64,000 nt of DNA from positions 930,001-994,000 of the forward strand of contig CP141731.1 in assembly GCA_035621235.1 (NCBI GenBank). The letters are read 5' to 3'. Positions 45,195 through 54,473 of the stretch are shown here, one piece after another. This DNA comes from Actinomycetaceae bacterium MB13-C1-2 (GTDB taxonomy: Bacteria > Actinomycetota > Actinomycetes > Actinomycetales > Actinomycetaceae). Under the pieces are notes generated by a model. It did not search any database, was not told the DNA's origin, and was given only the letters and a program-made list of their open reading frames with translations. Position 1 is the stretch's first letter; every line of letters starts with the position of its first letter. A program made the position numbers and the translations under genes.

Positions 45195-47661
45195 ACCTAT
45201 CGACCTAGTGGTCATTTGCGCGGAAGAGGCGGAGGCCGAGCCCTTCTTCCAGAGTGCCCAGCCGTGGTCCGTCGATCTACTTCCCTCAACCTACAGGGGA
45301 CCTGCTCATTTCAAGCTGGGACACTGGCAGGACTGTTCAACCCTTTTCGTCGTTTCTGGCATTGGAACCACGAACGCGGCGACCGCCATTACTGCGGTGC
45401 TTCAACAGTATGAGCCGAAGGCCGTAGTTGTTGCTGGAACCACTGGGGGACTTGGCGAACAAATCGTCGCTGGCGACCTGGTCCTCTCAGAACGGGTTCT
45501 CTATCACGAGGCTAATGCGACTGACTTTGGATATTCCGCCGGACAGGTCCCACAGATGCCGGAGGACTACCGGGCAGACCTCGACTTGTTAGGACTTGCC
45601 CAGAAGGCCGCAGAGAAGCAGGGCGCAAGGAATTGGTCTGGGACGGTCGGCTCAAGCAACTCATTTGTGACCGCTCCCCTGGCAGCTGGAGTCAGAGAGA
45701 CCTTCCCGAATTTGCTCGCAGTCGACATGGAGACGGCCGCGGTTGCTCAGACCTGCTGGATGTTCGCGGTCCCATGGATTTCTCTGCGAGCGGTTTCCGA
45801 CCTCTGTTCGCCCGAAGGTGCGAGTGAGTACGACGCTCACGCTCCCGGTGCTGCTCAGATCAGCTTCAGCCTGGTTGAGGCGCTCGCTGCGCAGTTGGGT
45901 TCGGTTGATAAGTCAAAGGGCGATGAGGCAGAGGGGTCCGTGGACGCAACGTCGCCCTCGTACTATCCGCCCTTCAGTGATGTTGAGAGAAAGCCGATTC
46001 GTCGCGCCCTCATTTCGGTATGGGACAAGACCGGACTAACTGATTTGGCGACGGCCCTCGTAAAAGAAGGCGTAGAGCTGGTTGGAACCTCGTCCACCGC
46101 CGCCGCGATCGCCGAGGCGGGGCTTCCCGTGACAGAGGTCAGTGAGCTTACCGGTTTCCCGGAAATACTGGGCGGACGGGTCAAGACACTTCACCCGACA
46201 ATCCACTCCGCTCTGTTGGCGCGGCAGAACGACGAGGAGTCCATGAAGACCCTCGCCGACCTCGGCATCGCCCCGTTCGACCTGGTGGTGGCGAATCTGT
46301 ATCCCTTCTCGGATACATTACTTAGGACGCAAAGTATTCCCTCTGATCTGAGTTTCACTGACTGCATCGAGATGATCGATATCGGCGGACCAACCATGGT
46401 GCGGGCCGCCGCAAAGAACAACGAGAGTGTCGCTGTCGCTACTAATCCGGCTCAGTACAAGAGGATTATTGAAGCGCTTCGCGCCGGTGGAACCACACGC
46501 GAAGAGCGTCTGAAGCTGGCCACGGTAGCCTTTCAGACCATTGCCGATTACGACATCGCGATTGCCAACTGGTTGAGTGATCATCAGGCGGGAGGCGCGG
46601 AATACTGGGACGCATTCTCGAAGCTGTCGAACGCCACTGACGAGGCTGCGGGGCTTCCTGAGGACAATCGCGACCTGCCGGAGTGGTACGGCGCCTCGTA
46701 CCGAAAGCACCAAGACCTACGGTACGGGGAGAATTCTCACCAGAAGGCCGCGATGTACCGCCCGACTGCCGACACTTCGACCGAGCCAATCGGTCTAGGG
46801 GTCGCGTGGGCGCAGCAACTCGGCGGCAAGCCCCTTTCCTTCAATAACCTGCAGGATGCGACAGCGGCTGAGAAGGCAGCAGATTCGTTCTTTGAGAATC
46901 CGGCCATCGCAATCATCAAACACGCGAACCCCTGCGGAATTGCTGAGGGAACTACGATCGCGGAAGCCTACGCGAAGGCGCTCGCCTGCGACCCTCTTTC
47001 TGCATTCGGAGGAGTGGTCGCGGCGAATCGGGAAATTGACGAGGCGACCGCCGAACAAATCTCTCACGTCTTCACGGAAGTGGTCATCGCTCCCGGCTTT
47101 TCGCCCGAGGCGCTGGAAATACTGCAGAAGAAGAAAAACCTCCGAATCCTTCACTCACTTGGCACACTCGATGAGCGGTTTGACAAGCGCCACATCGGCG
47201 GGGGTGGACTGTTGTTGCAGCAACCTGACAGACCGGGAGGCCGGGAGGATCAGGCGGGCGCATGGAAGCTAGTTGCGGGAAGCCCCGCGTCGGCGGAGAA
47301 ACTGGCGGACCTCGAGGTTGCCTGGAAGGCAGCCCAGTACACCAAGTCGAACGCAATCGTGCTGGTGAAGGACGGCGCGACCGTCGGCGTTGGAATGGGA
47401 CAGGTTAACCGCCTCGACTCCGCCAAGCTCGCGGTTGAACGGGCGAACACGCTCGCGGACGGGGTGAACCGAACTAATGGCTCAGTCGCCGCCTCGGACG
47501 CGTTCTTCCCGTTCCCGGACGGATTACAGGTTCTGATCGACGCGGGTGTTACGGCAGTGGTGGCGCCGGGTGGGTCAATCCGTGACCAGCTATCGATAGA
47601 CGCGGCGGATGAGGCGGGAATTAGTCTCTACTTCGCCGACCGACGCCATTTCTGGCACTAG
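45187..47661 (+). CDS. Fusion of MTA/SAH nucleosidase and PurH (AICAR transformylase/IMP cyclohydrolase)
   Basis: An 824-residue protein in one uninterrupted frame. Residues 1-238 are a methylthioadenosine/S-adenosylhomocysteine nucleosidase with all catalytic acids visible: E13 or E14 in VICAEEAE, E182 in VDMETAAVA and D205 in RAVSDL. A 30-residue hydrophilic linker follows. Residues about 268-824 are complete PurH: the cyclohydrolase (MGS-like) part [25 protein letters not shown] and the transformylase part with K578-H579 in [18 protein letters not shown] (770-778) and the terminal RRHFWH. It therefore joins SAH recycling with the last two steps of IMP synthesis. A GTG at 45940 behind GAGGGG could allow separate internal translation of PurH. 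It overlaps luxS by eight bases. Confidence 0.95.
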   Translation: MREPIDLVVICAEEAEAEPFFQSAQPWSVDLLPSTYRGPAHFKLGHWQDCSTLFVVSGIGTTNAATAITAVLQQYEPKAVVVAGTTGGLGEQIVAGDLVLSERVLYHEANATDFGYSAGQVPQMPEDYRADLDLLGLAQKAAEKQGARNWSGTVGSSNSFVTAPLAAGVRETFPNLLAVDMETAAVAQTCWMFAVPWISLRAVSDLCSPEGASEYDAHAPGAAQISFSLVEALAAQLGSVDKSKGDEAEGSVDATSPSYYPPFSDVERKPIRRALISVWDKTGLTDLATALVKEGVELVGTSSTAAAIAEAGLPVTEVSELTGFPEILGGRVKTLHPTIHSALLARQNDEESMKTLADLGIAPFDLVVANLYPFSDTLLRTQSIPSDLSFTDCIEMIDIGGPTMVRAAAKNNESVAVATNPAQYKRIIEALRAGGTTREERLKLATVAFQTIADYDIAIANWLSDHQAGGAEYWDAFSKLSNATDEAAGLPEDNRDLPEWYGASYRKHQDLRYGENSHQKAAMYRPTADTSTEPIGLGVAWAQQLGGKPLSFNNLQDATAAEKAADSFFENPAIAIIKHANPCGIAEGTTIAEAYAKALACDPLSAFGGVVAANREIDEATAEQISHVFTEVVIAPGFSPEALEILQKKKNLRILHSLGTLDERFDKRHIGGGGLLLQQPDRPGGREDQAGAWKLVAGSPASAEKLADLEVAWKAAQYTKSNAIVLVKDGATVGVGMGQVNRLDSAKLAVERANTLADGVNRTNGSVAASDAFFPFPDGLQVLIDAGVTAVVAPGGSIRDQLSIDAADEAGISLYFADRRHFWH

Positions 47662-47740
47662 AGCGATCCGCCGAATTTCGTACACGAAAACGTCATATTT
47701 CCCCGTACTTCTCGGGTTGTCGGCATGCTTAGGCGATTGA

Positions 47741-47897
47741 GGCCCGGTCTTGGACGCGGCTAGCCTGCCTCTTCAAGCTATTGAACCGCCCCAACCAGTG
47801 AGTGAGGCCCGGTCTTGGACGCGGCCAGCCTGCCTCTTCGAGCTATTGAACCGCCCCAACCAGTGAGTGGGGCCCGGTCTTGGACGCGGCCAGCCTG
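47741..47897. repeat. Tandem repeat with 65-base unit, 2.4 copies
   Basis: The unit beginning GGCCCGGTCTTGGACGCGGC starts at 47741, 47806 and 47871. The first two copies differ at a few positions and the third stops after 27 bases. Each full copy ends with GAACCGCCCCAACCAGTGAG. It lies between the convergent ends of the fusion gene and the carboxylesterase gene. There are no variable spacers, so this is not a CRISPR array. Confidence 0.9.
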
Positions 47898-47942
47898 TCG
47901 CAACGCGAGGACATGACACCCCGCGCGCGGCGTCACTGGAAC

Positions 47943-49457
47943 CTAGAGCAGTGCGTGAACGCTTGCGTATCCCGGATTCTCCTCGTACGAGGGAGTGTCG
48001 AACACGTGAGCGACCGGATTGTCTTCGGTGTACTCGGGCCACCCTGGGTCGCCGTTCTTGATGAAGCGAACCGCGTCTGCGTGGACCTCGTCCGCGAGCT
48101 GCTGCGGAGGATTGTCCCCTGCAAGGGGCTCCACAGCGGGACCGTCTAGGCAATCAAAGAAGAACGGCACGTCGAGGCAATGCTCAGCGAAACCAAACTT
48201 GCCCGAGGGCCAGGCGAATCGGTATAGCCAGGTTGGAGCAGTCCCACGGTCCTTCACGAACTTGACCGTCGGCGCCCGGAACATGCGGTCGGTCAGGGCG
48301 TGCCCTGCGAAGGTGGCGTTGTCTTTCGAGGCCGAGTCGGCATTGTCTTCGATGTACGCCTGCCGAGCACTCCCGGGGACACCCACGAGTTTTAGTAGTA
48401 GGGGCTTCGGTACCAGCCGGACCATCTTTTCTTGCTCTCCGAAGATCATGGTGAACTCATCGTCTGTCGTTCCCATGACCAGAGGCTTGTCGGCCCCAAC
48501 TCCGGCGGCGATTGATTCTGCCGTGGGGCGCGTGATGAGTTCGCCGTCGATGGTCGGCCCTAGTCCAAGACCGGAGTCCATGAGCTGCTTGATCTGCTTA
48601 AACGACAGCTTGGAGGTCTTAGCTTGGATCTGAAGAATTCTTTCTTCGGTGAGTGTGCTCCAAGCCGCACGAGTTGGAACGATACCCGCTTCCTTCGCCA
48701 TCCGTAGTCCGAGAGCTTTTGCGTCCGTCATATTCACATCAGCGAGTGCCCCAGAGATTGAATAGACCTTACTGAATAGGTGCTGCGCTTTTTCCATCCC
48801 GAGCAGGGTGAGCACCGCGCCACCTCCGGCGGACTGGCCGGCGATTGTGACTTGGCTCGGGTCACCGCCAAACGATGAGATGTTTTGTTGCACCCATTCC
48901 AGTGCGAGTAGCCAGTCGAGTACGCCCCGATTCATGGGCGCGCCCTTCATCCAACCAAAGCCATCGAATCCGAGGCGATATGAGATGGTGACGGTAACGA
49001 CCCCGTCGCGGTTGAAGGCTCGACCGTTGTACCAGGGACTGGCGGGCGAACCAGCGGTGTAGCCTCCGCCGTGGATCCAGACGAGGACGGGCAGGGCCAA
49101 TCCCTCTTCGGTTTCTTTGGGTGAGGGGGTGAAGACGTTGACGTTGAGAGTGCTCTCTCCTGGAACGCTCGGCTCGGGAATCAGGGTGATACCGGCGTCG
49201 CCGCGCTGGGCGGATGCACCGTACTCCAGTGCGTCTCGAACTCCCGTCCAGGGAGCTTTAGGAACCGGGGCCATGAATCGAAGTTCGCCAACGGGTGGCT
49301 CGGCAAATGGGATTCCCAAGAATGATGCCCAGCGAACTTCACCAGCCGCAGTCTGCTCGGTTATCCAACGACCACGAACACTGCCGGCTATTGTCTTGAC
49401 TTGAACGAACTCGTCTTCCGAAATCGGCTTCGAACTGGAACTTTTCTCTGTTTCCAT
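47943..49457 (-). CDS. Carboxylesterase type B
   Basis: A 504-residue serine esterase of the alpha/beta hydrolase fold. STLNVNVFTP and VWIHGGGYTAGS (oxyanion hole) precede the nucleophile loop IAGQSAGGGAVLTLL; a glutamate in GTTDDEF and a histidine in FAEHCLDVPF complete the triad. It hydrolyses carboxylic esters such as p-nitrobenzyl esters; the natural substrate is unknown. No signal peptide. It is convergent with the fusion gene and separated by the 65-base tandem repeats. Confidence 0.92.
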   Translation of the reverse strand: METEKSSSSKPISEDEFVQVKTIAGSVRGRWITEQTAAGEVRWASFLGIPFAEPPVGELRFMAPVPKAPWTGVRDALEYGASAQRGDAGITLIPEPSVPGESTLNVNVFTPSPKETEEGLALPVLVWIHGGGYTAGSPASPWYNGRAFNRDGVVTVTISYRLGFDGFGWMKGAPMNRGVLDWLLALEWVQQNISSFGGDPSQVTIAGQSAGGGAVLTLLGMEKAQHLFSKVYSISGALADVNMTDAKALGLRMAKEAGIVPTRAAWSTLTEERILQIQAKTSKLSFKQIKQLMDSGLGLGPTIDGELITRPTAESIAAGVGADKPLVMGTTDDEFTMIFGEQEKMVRLVPKPLLLKLVGVPGSARQAYIEDNADSASKDNATFAGHALTDRMFRAPTVKFVKDRGTAPTWLYRFAWPSGKFGFAEHCLDVPFFFDCLDGPAVEPLAGDNPPQQLADEVHADAVRFIKNGDPGWPEYTEDNPVAHVFDTPSYEENPGYASVHALL

Positions 49458-49627
49458 TCCTGGTCCTCATTTTGTCTGTGAGACGTCAGGCGACATCGCC
49501 CGGAACACCCTAAGTCTGCACCAAGTCGAACGTGATCGAAAACCAACCGCTCGGGATATTGTTCGGATAAACACTTCATGTGGGAACTACCCGAACCGGG
49601 GGTAAGAAAGAGGGTAATGTTTCTTCC

Positions 49628-50095
49628 ATGAGTACACAGGACATTGCGGCGGCGCCGCTAAACCTGCCCCTATACGGGGCATCTTTCGGACAGGCTGTCC
49701 AACGCTTTTTCAAGAAGTACGCAACCTTTTCGGGACGCGCGTCGCGTAGCGAGTACTGGTGGGTTCAGCTATTCCTCTATCTAGTGAGCTTGGTTTTCGC
49801 CTTTCTTATGTTTGCTGGCATGTCCACCACGCCGAGCGGGGAGTACTCTCTGAACGGATTCGGTTGGTTCATGGTTGTTGTTACTTCTGTGTGGGGCCTC
49901 GCGATAATCATCCCGAGTCTCGCCTTGACCATGCGACGTTTACACGATGCTAACTTCTCTGGCTGGTTCATACTTCTCGGGTTGATTCCTGCCGGTGGAT
50001 TTGTCATCTTCGTCTTCACGCTGATCCCGTCGAACCCGGCCGGTATTAGGTATGACGAGCCACAACCGATGGTGTCGCAACCTATGGGGTACTGA
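49628..50095 (+). CDS. DUF805 family membrane protein
   Basis: A 155-residue membrane protein from the ATG at 49628. KYATFSGRASRSEYWWVQLF is the characteristic DUF805 entry motif, followed by about four membrane segments with LALTMRRLHDANFSGWFILL between them and the final NPAGIRYDEP. The function is unknown. An upstream GTG at 49580 would add 16 residues. A clear terminator follows the stop. Confidence 0.9.
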   Translation: MSTQDIAAAPLNLPLYGASFGQAVQRFFKKYATFSGRASRSEYWWVQLFLYLVSLVFAFLMFAGMSTTPSGEYSLNGFGWFMVVVTSVWGLAIIIPSLALTMRRLHDANFSGWFILLGLIPAGGFVIFVFTLIPSNPAGIRYDEPQPMVSQPMGY

Positions 50096-50117
50096 GCACG
50101 ACCGAGGAACAAGACAT

Positions 50118-50152
50118 AACTGGCCCGCACCTTCTCAGGTCGGGCCAGTTTT
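50118..50152 (+). terminator. Rho-independent terminator after the DUF805 gene
   Basis: Perfect 10-base arms AACTGGCCCG and CGGGCCAGTT are followed by TTCTG, giving a run of four T including the stem end. It is 23 bases after the stop and may also limit read-through from the oppositely oriented tRNA gene. Confidence 0.85.
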
Positions 50153-50158
50153 CTGTTG

Positions 50159-50242
50159 TGCTCAAGGGGGGAGTTGAACCCCCACGCCCTTTCGGGCACA
50201 CGGACCTGAACCGTGCGCGTCTGCCTATTCCGCCACTTGAGC
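50159..50242 (-). tRNA. tRNA-Leu (CAG)
   Basis: Read on the minus strand from 50242, the acceptor GCTCAAG pairs with CTTGAGC. The D-arm GCGGAATAGGCAGACGC follows, and the anticodon stem CACGG/CCGTG encloses the loop TTCAGGT, anticodon CAG. A long variable arm (GCCCGAAAGGGC) and the T-arm GGGGGTTCAACTCCCCC complete a class II leucine tRNA. The CCA end is not encoded. Confidence 0.95.
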
Positions 50243-50560
50243 AGTGGTAGTACTTTGGGATTCGTTTCCGAAGCCTTTCGTACTTGACGATGAAACACTA
50301 TACCGGGCGAAGTGCACAAGAAAGAAACCAGCCGCCGACTCCGACGAATGTCACGTTTTGGACATCGTTGGGGAGGCGGGTTCGATTCTGTTGCACCAGT
50401 GGTTCTCCCGTCACCGTTCCTTTGAGGGGTGACACCGAAAGCGTCGCGAGCCAGGCGGTGTTCCCTTTATTAGGTTTCTGACGGTACGAACCCACTAAAC
50501 TGTGACGTTAGGTGTCTGAGGAATCATAGGCCTATGTGGTGAGATAGGGAGGTGAAGTCA
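50243..50560. other. Intergenic region of 318 bases with divergent promoters
   Basis: It separates the tRNA-Leu gene (minus) from the fhaA operon (plus). On the minus strand TATAGT near 50294-50299 is a likely -10 box of the tRNA promoter. Near 50495 TAAACT may serve the fhaA operon. No open frame with a ribosome site or repeat was recognised. Confidence 0.5.
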
Positions 50561-51262
50561 ATGGGAATGATGGACCGCTTTGAAACGGCCGTCGAGAAGG
50601 GAGTCAATTCCGTCTTCTCCAAGGTGTTCCGCTCGGGACTCAAACCCGTCGATATCTCTTCCGCGATCAGGCGAGCTATGGATGATGCGGCCGAGGAGCA
50701 TCCGGACCAGGCTGTCGCCGCCGTGGCTCCTAATCGGTTTCAGGTTCTGGTGAACCCAACCGACTATCAGGCGCTTGAGGACTCAGGAACAGACCAAATC
50801 GTCACCGAACTTGAGGCGGACGTAACCCAGCATGCCGCTAACCAGCGGTACATGCTGCTGGGACCCATAGATGTTGACTTCATCTCCGATCCACAAGAGA
50901 CGACGGGGATGCTTGAGGTCGTTGCAACCAAGAAGCCCGGAGATGTGGCACCGGGATTTGCTGCCGCGGCCTCTCCCCTGCACCCCATCATTGATGTTGG
51001 TGGAGAGAAGTGGCTACTTACAAAACCCGTTACGACAATCGGGAGATCGTCTCAAGCGGACATAACCGTGGACGATAGCGGGGTTTCCAGGAAACACGTT
51101 GAGTTTCGTATTACTCCTGACGGGGTAATACTTACTGACCTAGGATCAACGAACGGGACATTCGTCGAAGGTCATAGGGTCGAAGCTGCCACCCTACTTG
51201 ATGGCAACCAGATCACTATTGGCCGTACACGTATCCTGTTCTGGACCCACCCGGAGGAATAG
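50561..51262 (+). CDS. fhaA: FHA domain protein FhaA (DUF3662-FHA)
   Basis: A 233-residue protein starting at the ATG at 50561, behind GGGAGGTGA. Residues 1-125 form the DUF3662 domain beginning MGMMDRFETAVEKGVNSVFS. The C-terminal FHA domain shows the phosphothreonine-binding residues in TIGRSSQADI, SRKHVEF and LGSTNGTFV. FhaA reads the phosphorylation state set by PknA and PknB and in mycobacteria binds the lipid II flippase regulator MviN/MurJ. The usual variable linker is short here. First gene of the fhaA-pknB block. Confidence 0.94.
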   Translation: MGMMDRFETAVEKGVNSVFSKVFRSGLKPVDISSAIRRAMDDAAEEHPDQAVAAVAPNRFQVLVNPTDYQALEDSGTDQIVTELEADVTQHAANQRYMLLGPIDVDFISDPQETTGMLEVVATKKPGDVAPGFAAAASPLHPIIDVGGEKWLLTKPVTTIGRSSQADITVDDSGVSRKHVEFRITPDGVILTDLGSTNGTFVEGHRVEAATLLDGNQITIGRTRILFWTHPEE

Positions 51263-51268
51263 ACCGCC

Positions 51269-51745
51269 TTGACAAGTGATCTCGCGTTCACCATTTTCCG
51301 CATAGGATTCCTGATCCTCTTGTGGTTGATGGTTTTTGGTGTGGTCTCGACTCTTAAGCGTGACATCTTCGGGACCGTCGTGACTTCGCGAGGTTCTGGC
51401 AAAGCTAAGCAGAGCGGCAAACGAGCCGGGGACAGGCGTGACGTTGGTTCAAATGTTCCTACGCGCCTGCTAATCACCGGCGGTCCCCTTGAGGGAACAC
51501 TTATTCCGCTTGGAACCCAACCGATTACGGTGGGTCGTTCTCCCTCATCCACCCTGGTGCTCGAGGATCCGTACGCTTCCTCCAGACATGCCGAACTGCG
51601 GAATGTCAACGGTCAATGGGCGATCGCCGATCTGGGTTCGACAAACGGAACATTCGTTGACGATGAGAGAGTGGTTGATATCCGGGTTCTTCCCGTTGGG
51701 ACAGCAGCAAGAATCGGTCAAACCACGTTCGAACTGGTGAACTAG
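51269..51745 (+). CDS. fhaB: FHA domain protein FhaB (FipA)
   Basis: A 158-residue protein with one N-terminal membrane segment (IFRIGFLILLWLMVFGVVST) and a cytoplasmic FHA domain with TVGRSPSSTLVLEDPYASSRH and LGSTNGTFVDD. It binds phosphorylated division and cell-wall proteins. TTG start at 51269 behind GGAGG. Its stop overlaps the pstP start. Confidence 0.93.
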   Translation: MTSDLAFTIFRIGFLILLWLMVFGVVSTLKRDIFGTVVTSRGSGKAKQSGKRAGDRRDVGSNVPTRLLITGGPLEGTLIPLGTQPITVGRSPSSTLVLEDPYASSRHAELRNVNGQWAIADLGSTNGTFVDDERVVDIRVLPVGTAARIGQTTFELVN

Positions 51746-53016
51746 TGGCCGTCGAATTCCACTTCGCTATCCGCTCAGATGTCGGGCTGATCCGAAAGAA
51801 TAACCAGGACTCGGGATATGCGGGGTCCAGATTACTGGCGGTCGCGGATGGGATGGGAGGAGCTGCGGGAGGAGATGTCGCCTCGTCCGTCGTCGTTGCC
51901 CACCTAGCTCCTCTTGACGATGCCCCCGGGCCCTCAGATCAGCTACTAACCAATCTTTCAGACGCGCTGCAAGACGCGCATGACGAACTCATCGAACGTA
52001 CAGAAGAGAATGAGAGGTTGCGCGGACTCGGGACGACCTGCACCGCGATCCTTCGCTCGGAAAACAAGCTGGCGATGGTTCACATTGGGGATTCGCGTGC
52101 GTATTTGTTGCGCGAGGAGAACCTGGTGCAGGTCACCTCCGACCAATCCCTCGTCCAGTACCTTATTGATACGGGGCAGATAACTCCGAAGCAGGCCGAA
52201 ACCCATCCGAAGCGCAACGTCGTGATGAACGTTCTCGGGGATACACCCGGACCGGTCGTCTCTGATGCCACAGTGCGTGAGGCTGTCGTTGGTGACCGTT
52301 GGCTTCTTTGTTCTGATGGTCTTTCGGGCGTCGTCTCTGATGAGACCATCGCCAATACCCTGACTGCCATCGACGACCTGGATGAATGCGCCGACGAGCT
52401 AGTCACCTATGCCCTTCGTGCCGGAGGTCCCGACAACATAACCGTTGTCTTGGCTGACGTGGTCGAAGTCGGATCGAAGGCATCTCAAGTGCCGGAGATC
52501 GTTGGTGCTGCCGCCGTCACAAGGGACGCGCCAACCAAGGGGACCGACGGTGCGGCGGGCCGGGCTGCCGCGCTCGTGAACAGTTCGGTTCAGGATGGGG
52601 AGGATGAACCCGAGGAGCGTCCCCGCGGGAGGCGCCGCTTTGCGTGGGTTCTCGTCCTACTTGTTGTACTTGCTGCTTTGGCGGGTGGGACGTACGAGGT
52701 CAATCGGTGGGTGAATGGACAGTATTATGTTCAAGCAACCGATCAGCAAATAGTGATTTACCAGGGAATACCACAGACTCTTGGCCCACTGGAGATTTCG
52801 AGGCCAATCGAAGTTTCACCGATCAGACTCGACTCGCTCCCGGCTATTGACCAAAAGAGACTCCAGGATCCTGTTGTTCGTTCTTCACGAGAAGAGATTG
52901 ACGACTATCTCCTTGAGCTGAGCGGTCGGGCGGTTCAGAACGCAACTTCAGAGAGTGCTCGCAGCACGATGCTTTCGGACCCCTCTCAGTCGGGGATTGA
53001 TTCGGGGGCGGACTGA
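51745..53016 (+). CDS. pstP: PP2C-type Ser/Thr protein phosphatase PstP
   Basis: A 423-residue enzyme opposing PknA and PknB. The metal-binding PP2C motifs are present: NNQDSGYAG, VADGMGGAAGG, VHIGDSRAYLLR, LLCSDGLSGVV and GGPDNITVVLADV within residues 1-235. A linker is followed by a membrane segment near 293-313 (RFAWVLVLLVVLAALAGG) and an outer domain of about 110 residues. GTG start overlapping the fhaB stop; its own stop overlaps the rodA start. Confidence 0.95.
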   Translation: MAVEFHFAIRSDVGLIRKNNQDSGYAGSRLLAVADGMGGAAGGDVASSVVVAHLAPLDDAPGPSDQLLTNLSDALQDAHDELIERTEENERLRGLGTTCTAILRSENKLAMVHIGDSRAYLLREENLVQVTSDQSLVQYLIDTGQITPKQAETHPKRNVVMNVLGDTPGPVVSDATVREAVVGDRWLLCSDGLSGVVSDETIANTLTAIDDLDECADELVTYALRAGGPDNITVVLADVVEVGSKASQVPEIVGAAAVTRDAPTKGTDGAAGRAAALVNSSVQDGEDEPEERPRGRRRFAWVLVLLVVLAALAGGTYEVNRWVNGQYYVQATDQQIVIYQGIPQTLGPLEISRPIEVSPIRLDSLPAIDQKRLQDPVVRSSREEIDDYLLELSGRAVQNATSESARSTMLSDPSQSGIDSGAD

Positions 53017-54473
53017 TGGCTACCGTTCAGGTCTCGGGGGCCAGACCTCGCCGGTTCCTTGAAATGATCCTGATGCTGTTGGGAGTTTCCATCGGCATCA
53101 GTGCTTACGTGCTTACCAGCCTGAATCGAACGGGCACACTTCCGCCAAACCTGGCGGTCTACGTGACCTTGTTCGTCGCATTGGCTGTCGTCGCCGAAGT
53201 GGTCGTTCACCTCACCGCCCCCTATGCCGATCCCGTTATTCTGCCCATTGCAGTGACGCTGACTGGGCTGGGATTGGCGATGATCAGACGACTCGACATG
53301 TCATACGAGTTGAACGACGGGCGCACCACAGGTCTAAAACAGATGGTGTTCGCGATAGCCGGCCTGGGGTTAGCTTCCTTGATTCTTTTGTTGCTTCGTG
53401 ATCATAGAGTGCTTCGCCGCTACACCTATACCTTCATGGTCATCTCGCTTATTTTGCTAATTCTTCCCATGATTCCGGGTCTTGGCGTCGAGATTTTCGG
53501 CGCTCGTGTCTGGGTGCGAATCTTCGGTTTTCAGTTCCAACCGGCGGAGTTCGTGAAGGTAACTCTGGCGATCTTCTTCGCCGGGTACCTGGTCAGTAAC
53601 CGTGACAAGCTCTCGGTGGGAGGACCGAAGGTTTTAGGAATGCGGTTTCCTCGCTTCCGTGACCTGGGGCCGATTTTGGTCGTCTGGCTTCTGGGAATCG
53701 CCATCTTGGTTTTGCAAAAGGACCTTGGCACATCGTTGCTGTTCTTCGGTATGTTCGTTGCGATGCTCTATGTGGCAACCAACCGGGTTTCTTGGTTAGC
53801 AATTGGTGCTTTGCTTTTCATCCCCGCGGTCTTCCTTGCGGTCAGAATGTTTCCGCACGTGCAACGGCGCTTTGTTATCTGGATTGATGCGATGAGCCCG
53901 GAGGTTTATGGCGCCCAAGGCGGTTCGTATCAGGTGGTCCAGGGACTGTTTGGAATGGCGAACGGTGGACTGCTGGGGACCGGATGGGGACGAGGCTATC
54001 CCTGGCTGGTGCCGCTCGCTGAGTCCGACTTTATTCTCGCGTCGCTGGGAGAGGAGCTGGGTCTGTTCGGCCTGATGGCAATTCTGCTTCTCTATCTGTT
54101 GCTGGTAGAGCGGGGCTTCCGTGCGGCCCTCGGGACTAGGGATGGTTTCGGAAAGCTGTTGGCAGTTGGTCTGTCTTTTTCCATTGCGATACAGGTTTTC
54201 GTCGTCCTTGGGGGAATCACCCGGGTTATTCCGCTCACGGGGTTGACGGCACCGTTCTTGGCACAGGGAGGTAGCTCGATGCTTTCTTCCTGGATAATAG
54301 TCGCGCTGCTTTTGCGGATATCTGATGCGGCCCGGCGCCCGGCGCCAAGACCTCAGGCGTGGGCGGACGTGGTGCAGGAAGAGAAGACGGTTCCGGACAC
54401 CGGCGTTTTCCCTCTGCTGTCATCGCCCGGATCGAAGGCATCCTCTTCGAGAGAAGTGGAGGAGCGATCTTGA
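53016..54473 (+). CDS. rodA: SEDS peptidoglycan polymerase RodA/FtsW
   Basis: A 485-residue protein with about 12 transmembrane helices. GFQFQPAEFVKVTLAIFFA, VLQKDLGTSLLFF and GGSYQVVQGLFGMANGGLLG with GEELGLFG are the hallmark loops of SEDS glycosyltransferases that polymerise lipid II. A cytoplasmic tail of about 45 residues ends the protein. It works with the class B PBP encoded next, whose gene overlaps by four bases. Confidence 0.95.
   Translation: MATVQVSGARPRRFLEMILMLLGVSIGISAYVLTSLNRTGTLPPNLAVYVTLFVALAVVAEVVVHLTAPYADPVILPIAVTLTGLGLAMIRRLDMSYELNDGRTTGLKQMVFAIAGLGLASLILLLLRDHRVLRRYTYTFMVISLILLILPMIPGLGVEIFGARVWVRIFGFQFQPAEFVKVTLAIFFAGYLVSNRDKLSVGGPKVLGMRFPRFRDLGPILVVWLLGIAILVLQKDLGTSLLFFGMFVAMLYVATNRVSWLAIGALLFIPAVFLAVRMFPHVQRRFVIWIDAMSPEVYGAQGGSYQVVQGLFGMANGGLLGTGWGRGYPWLVPLAESDFILASLGEELGLFGLMAILLLYLLLVERGFRAALGTRDGFGKLLAVGLSFSIAIQVFVVLGGITRVIPLTGLTAPFLAQGGSSMLSSWIIVALLLRISDAARRPAPRPQAWADVVQEEKTVPDTGVFPLLSSPGSKASSSREVEERS

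Noticed and set aside
47741-47897. CRISPR array
   Set aside because: The 65-base unit repeats without variable spacers and there are no cas genes in the window.
54359-54469. Longer N-terminus of PbpA starting inside rodA
   Set aside because: Residues before the TTG at 54470 are the other-frame reading of the rodA tail; the TTG has an ideal ribosome site and the membrane anchor follows immediately.
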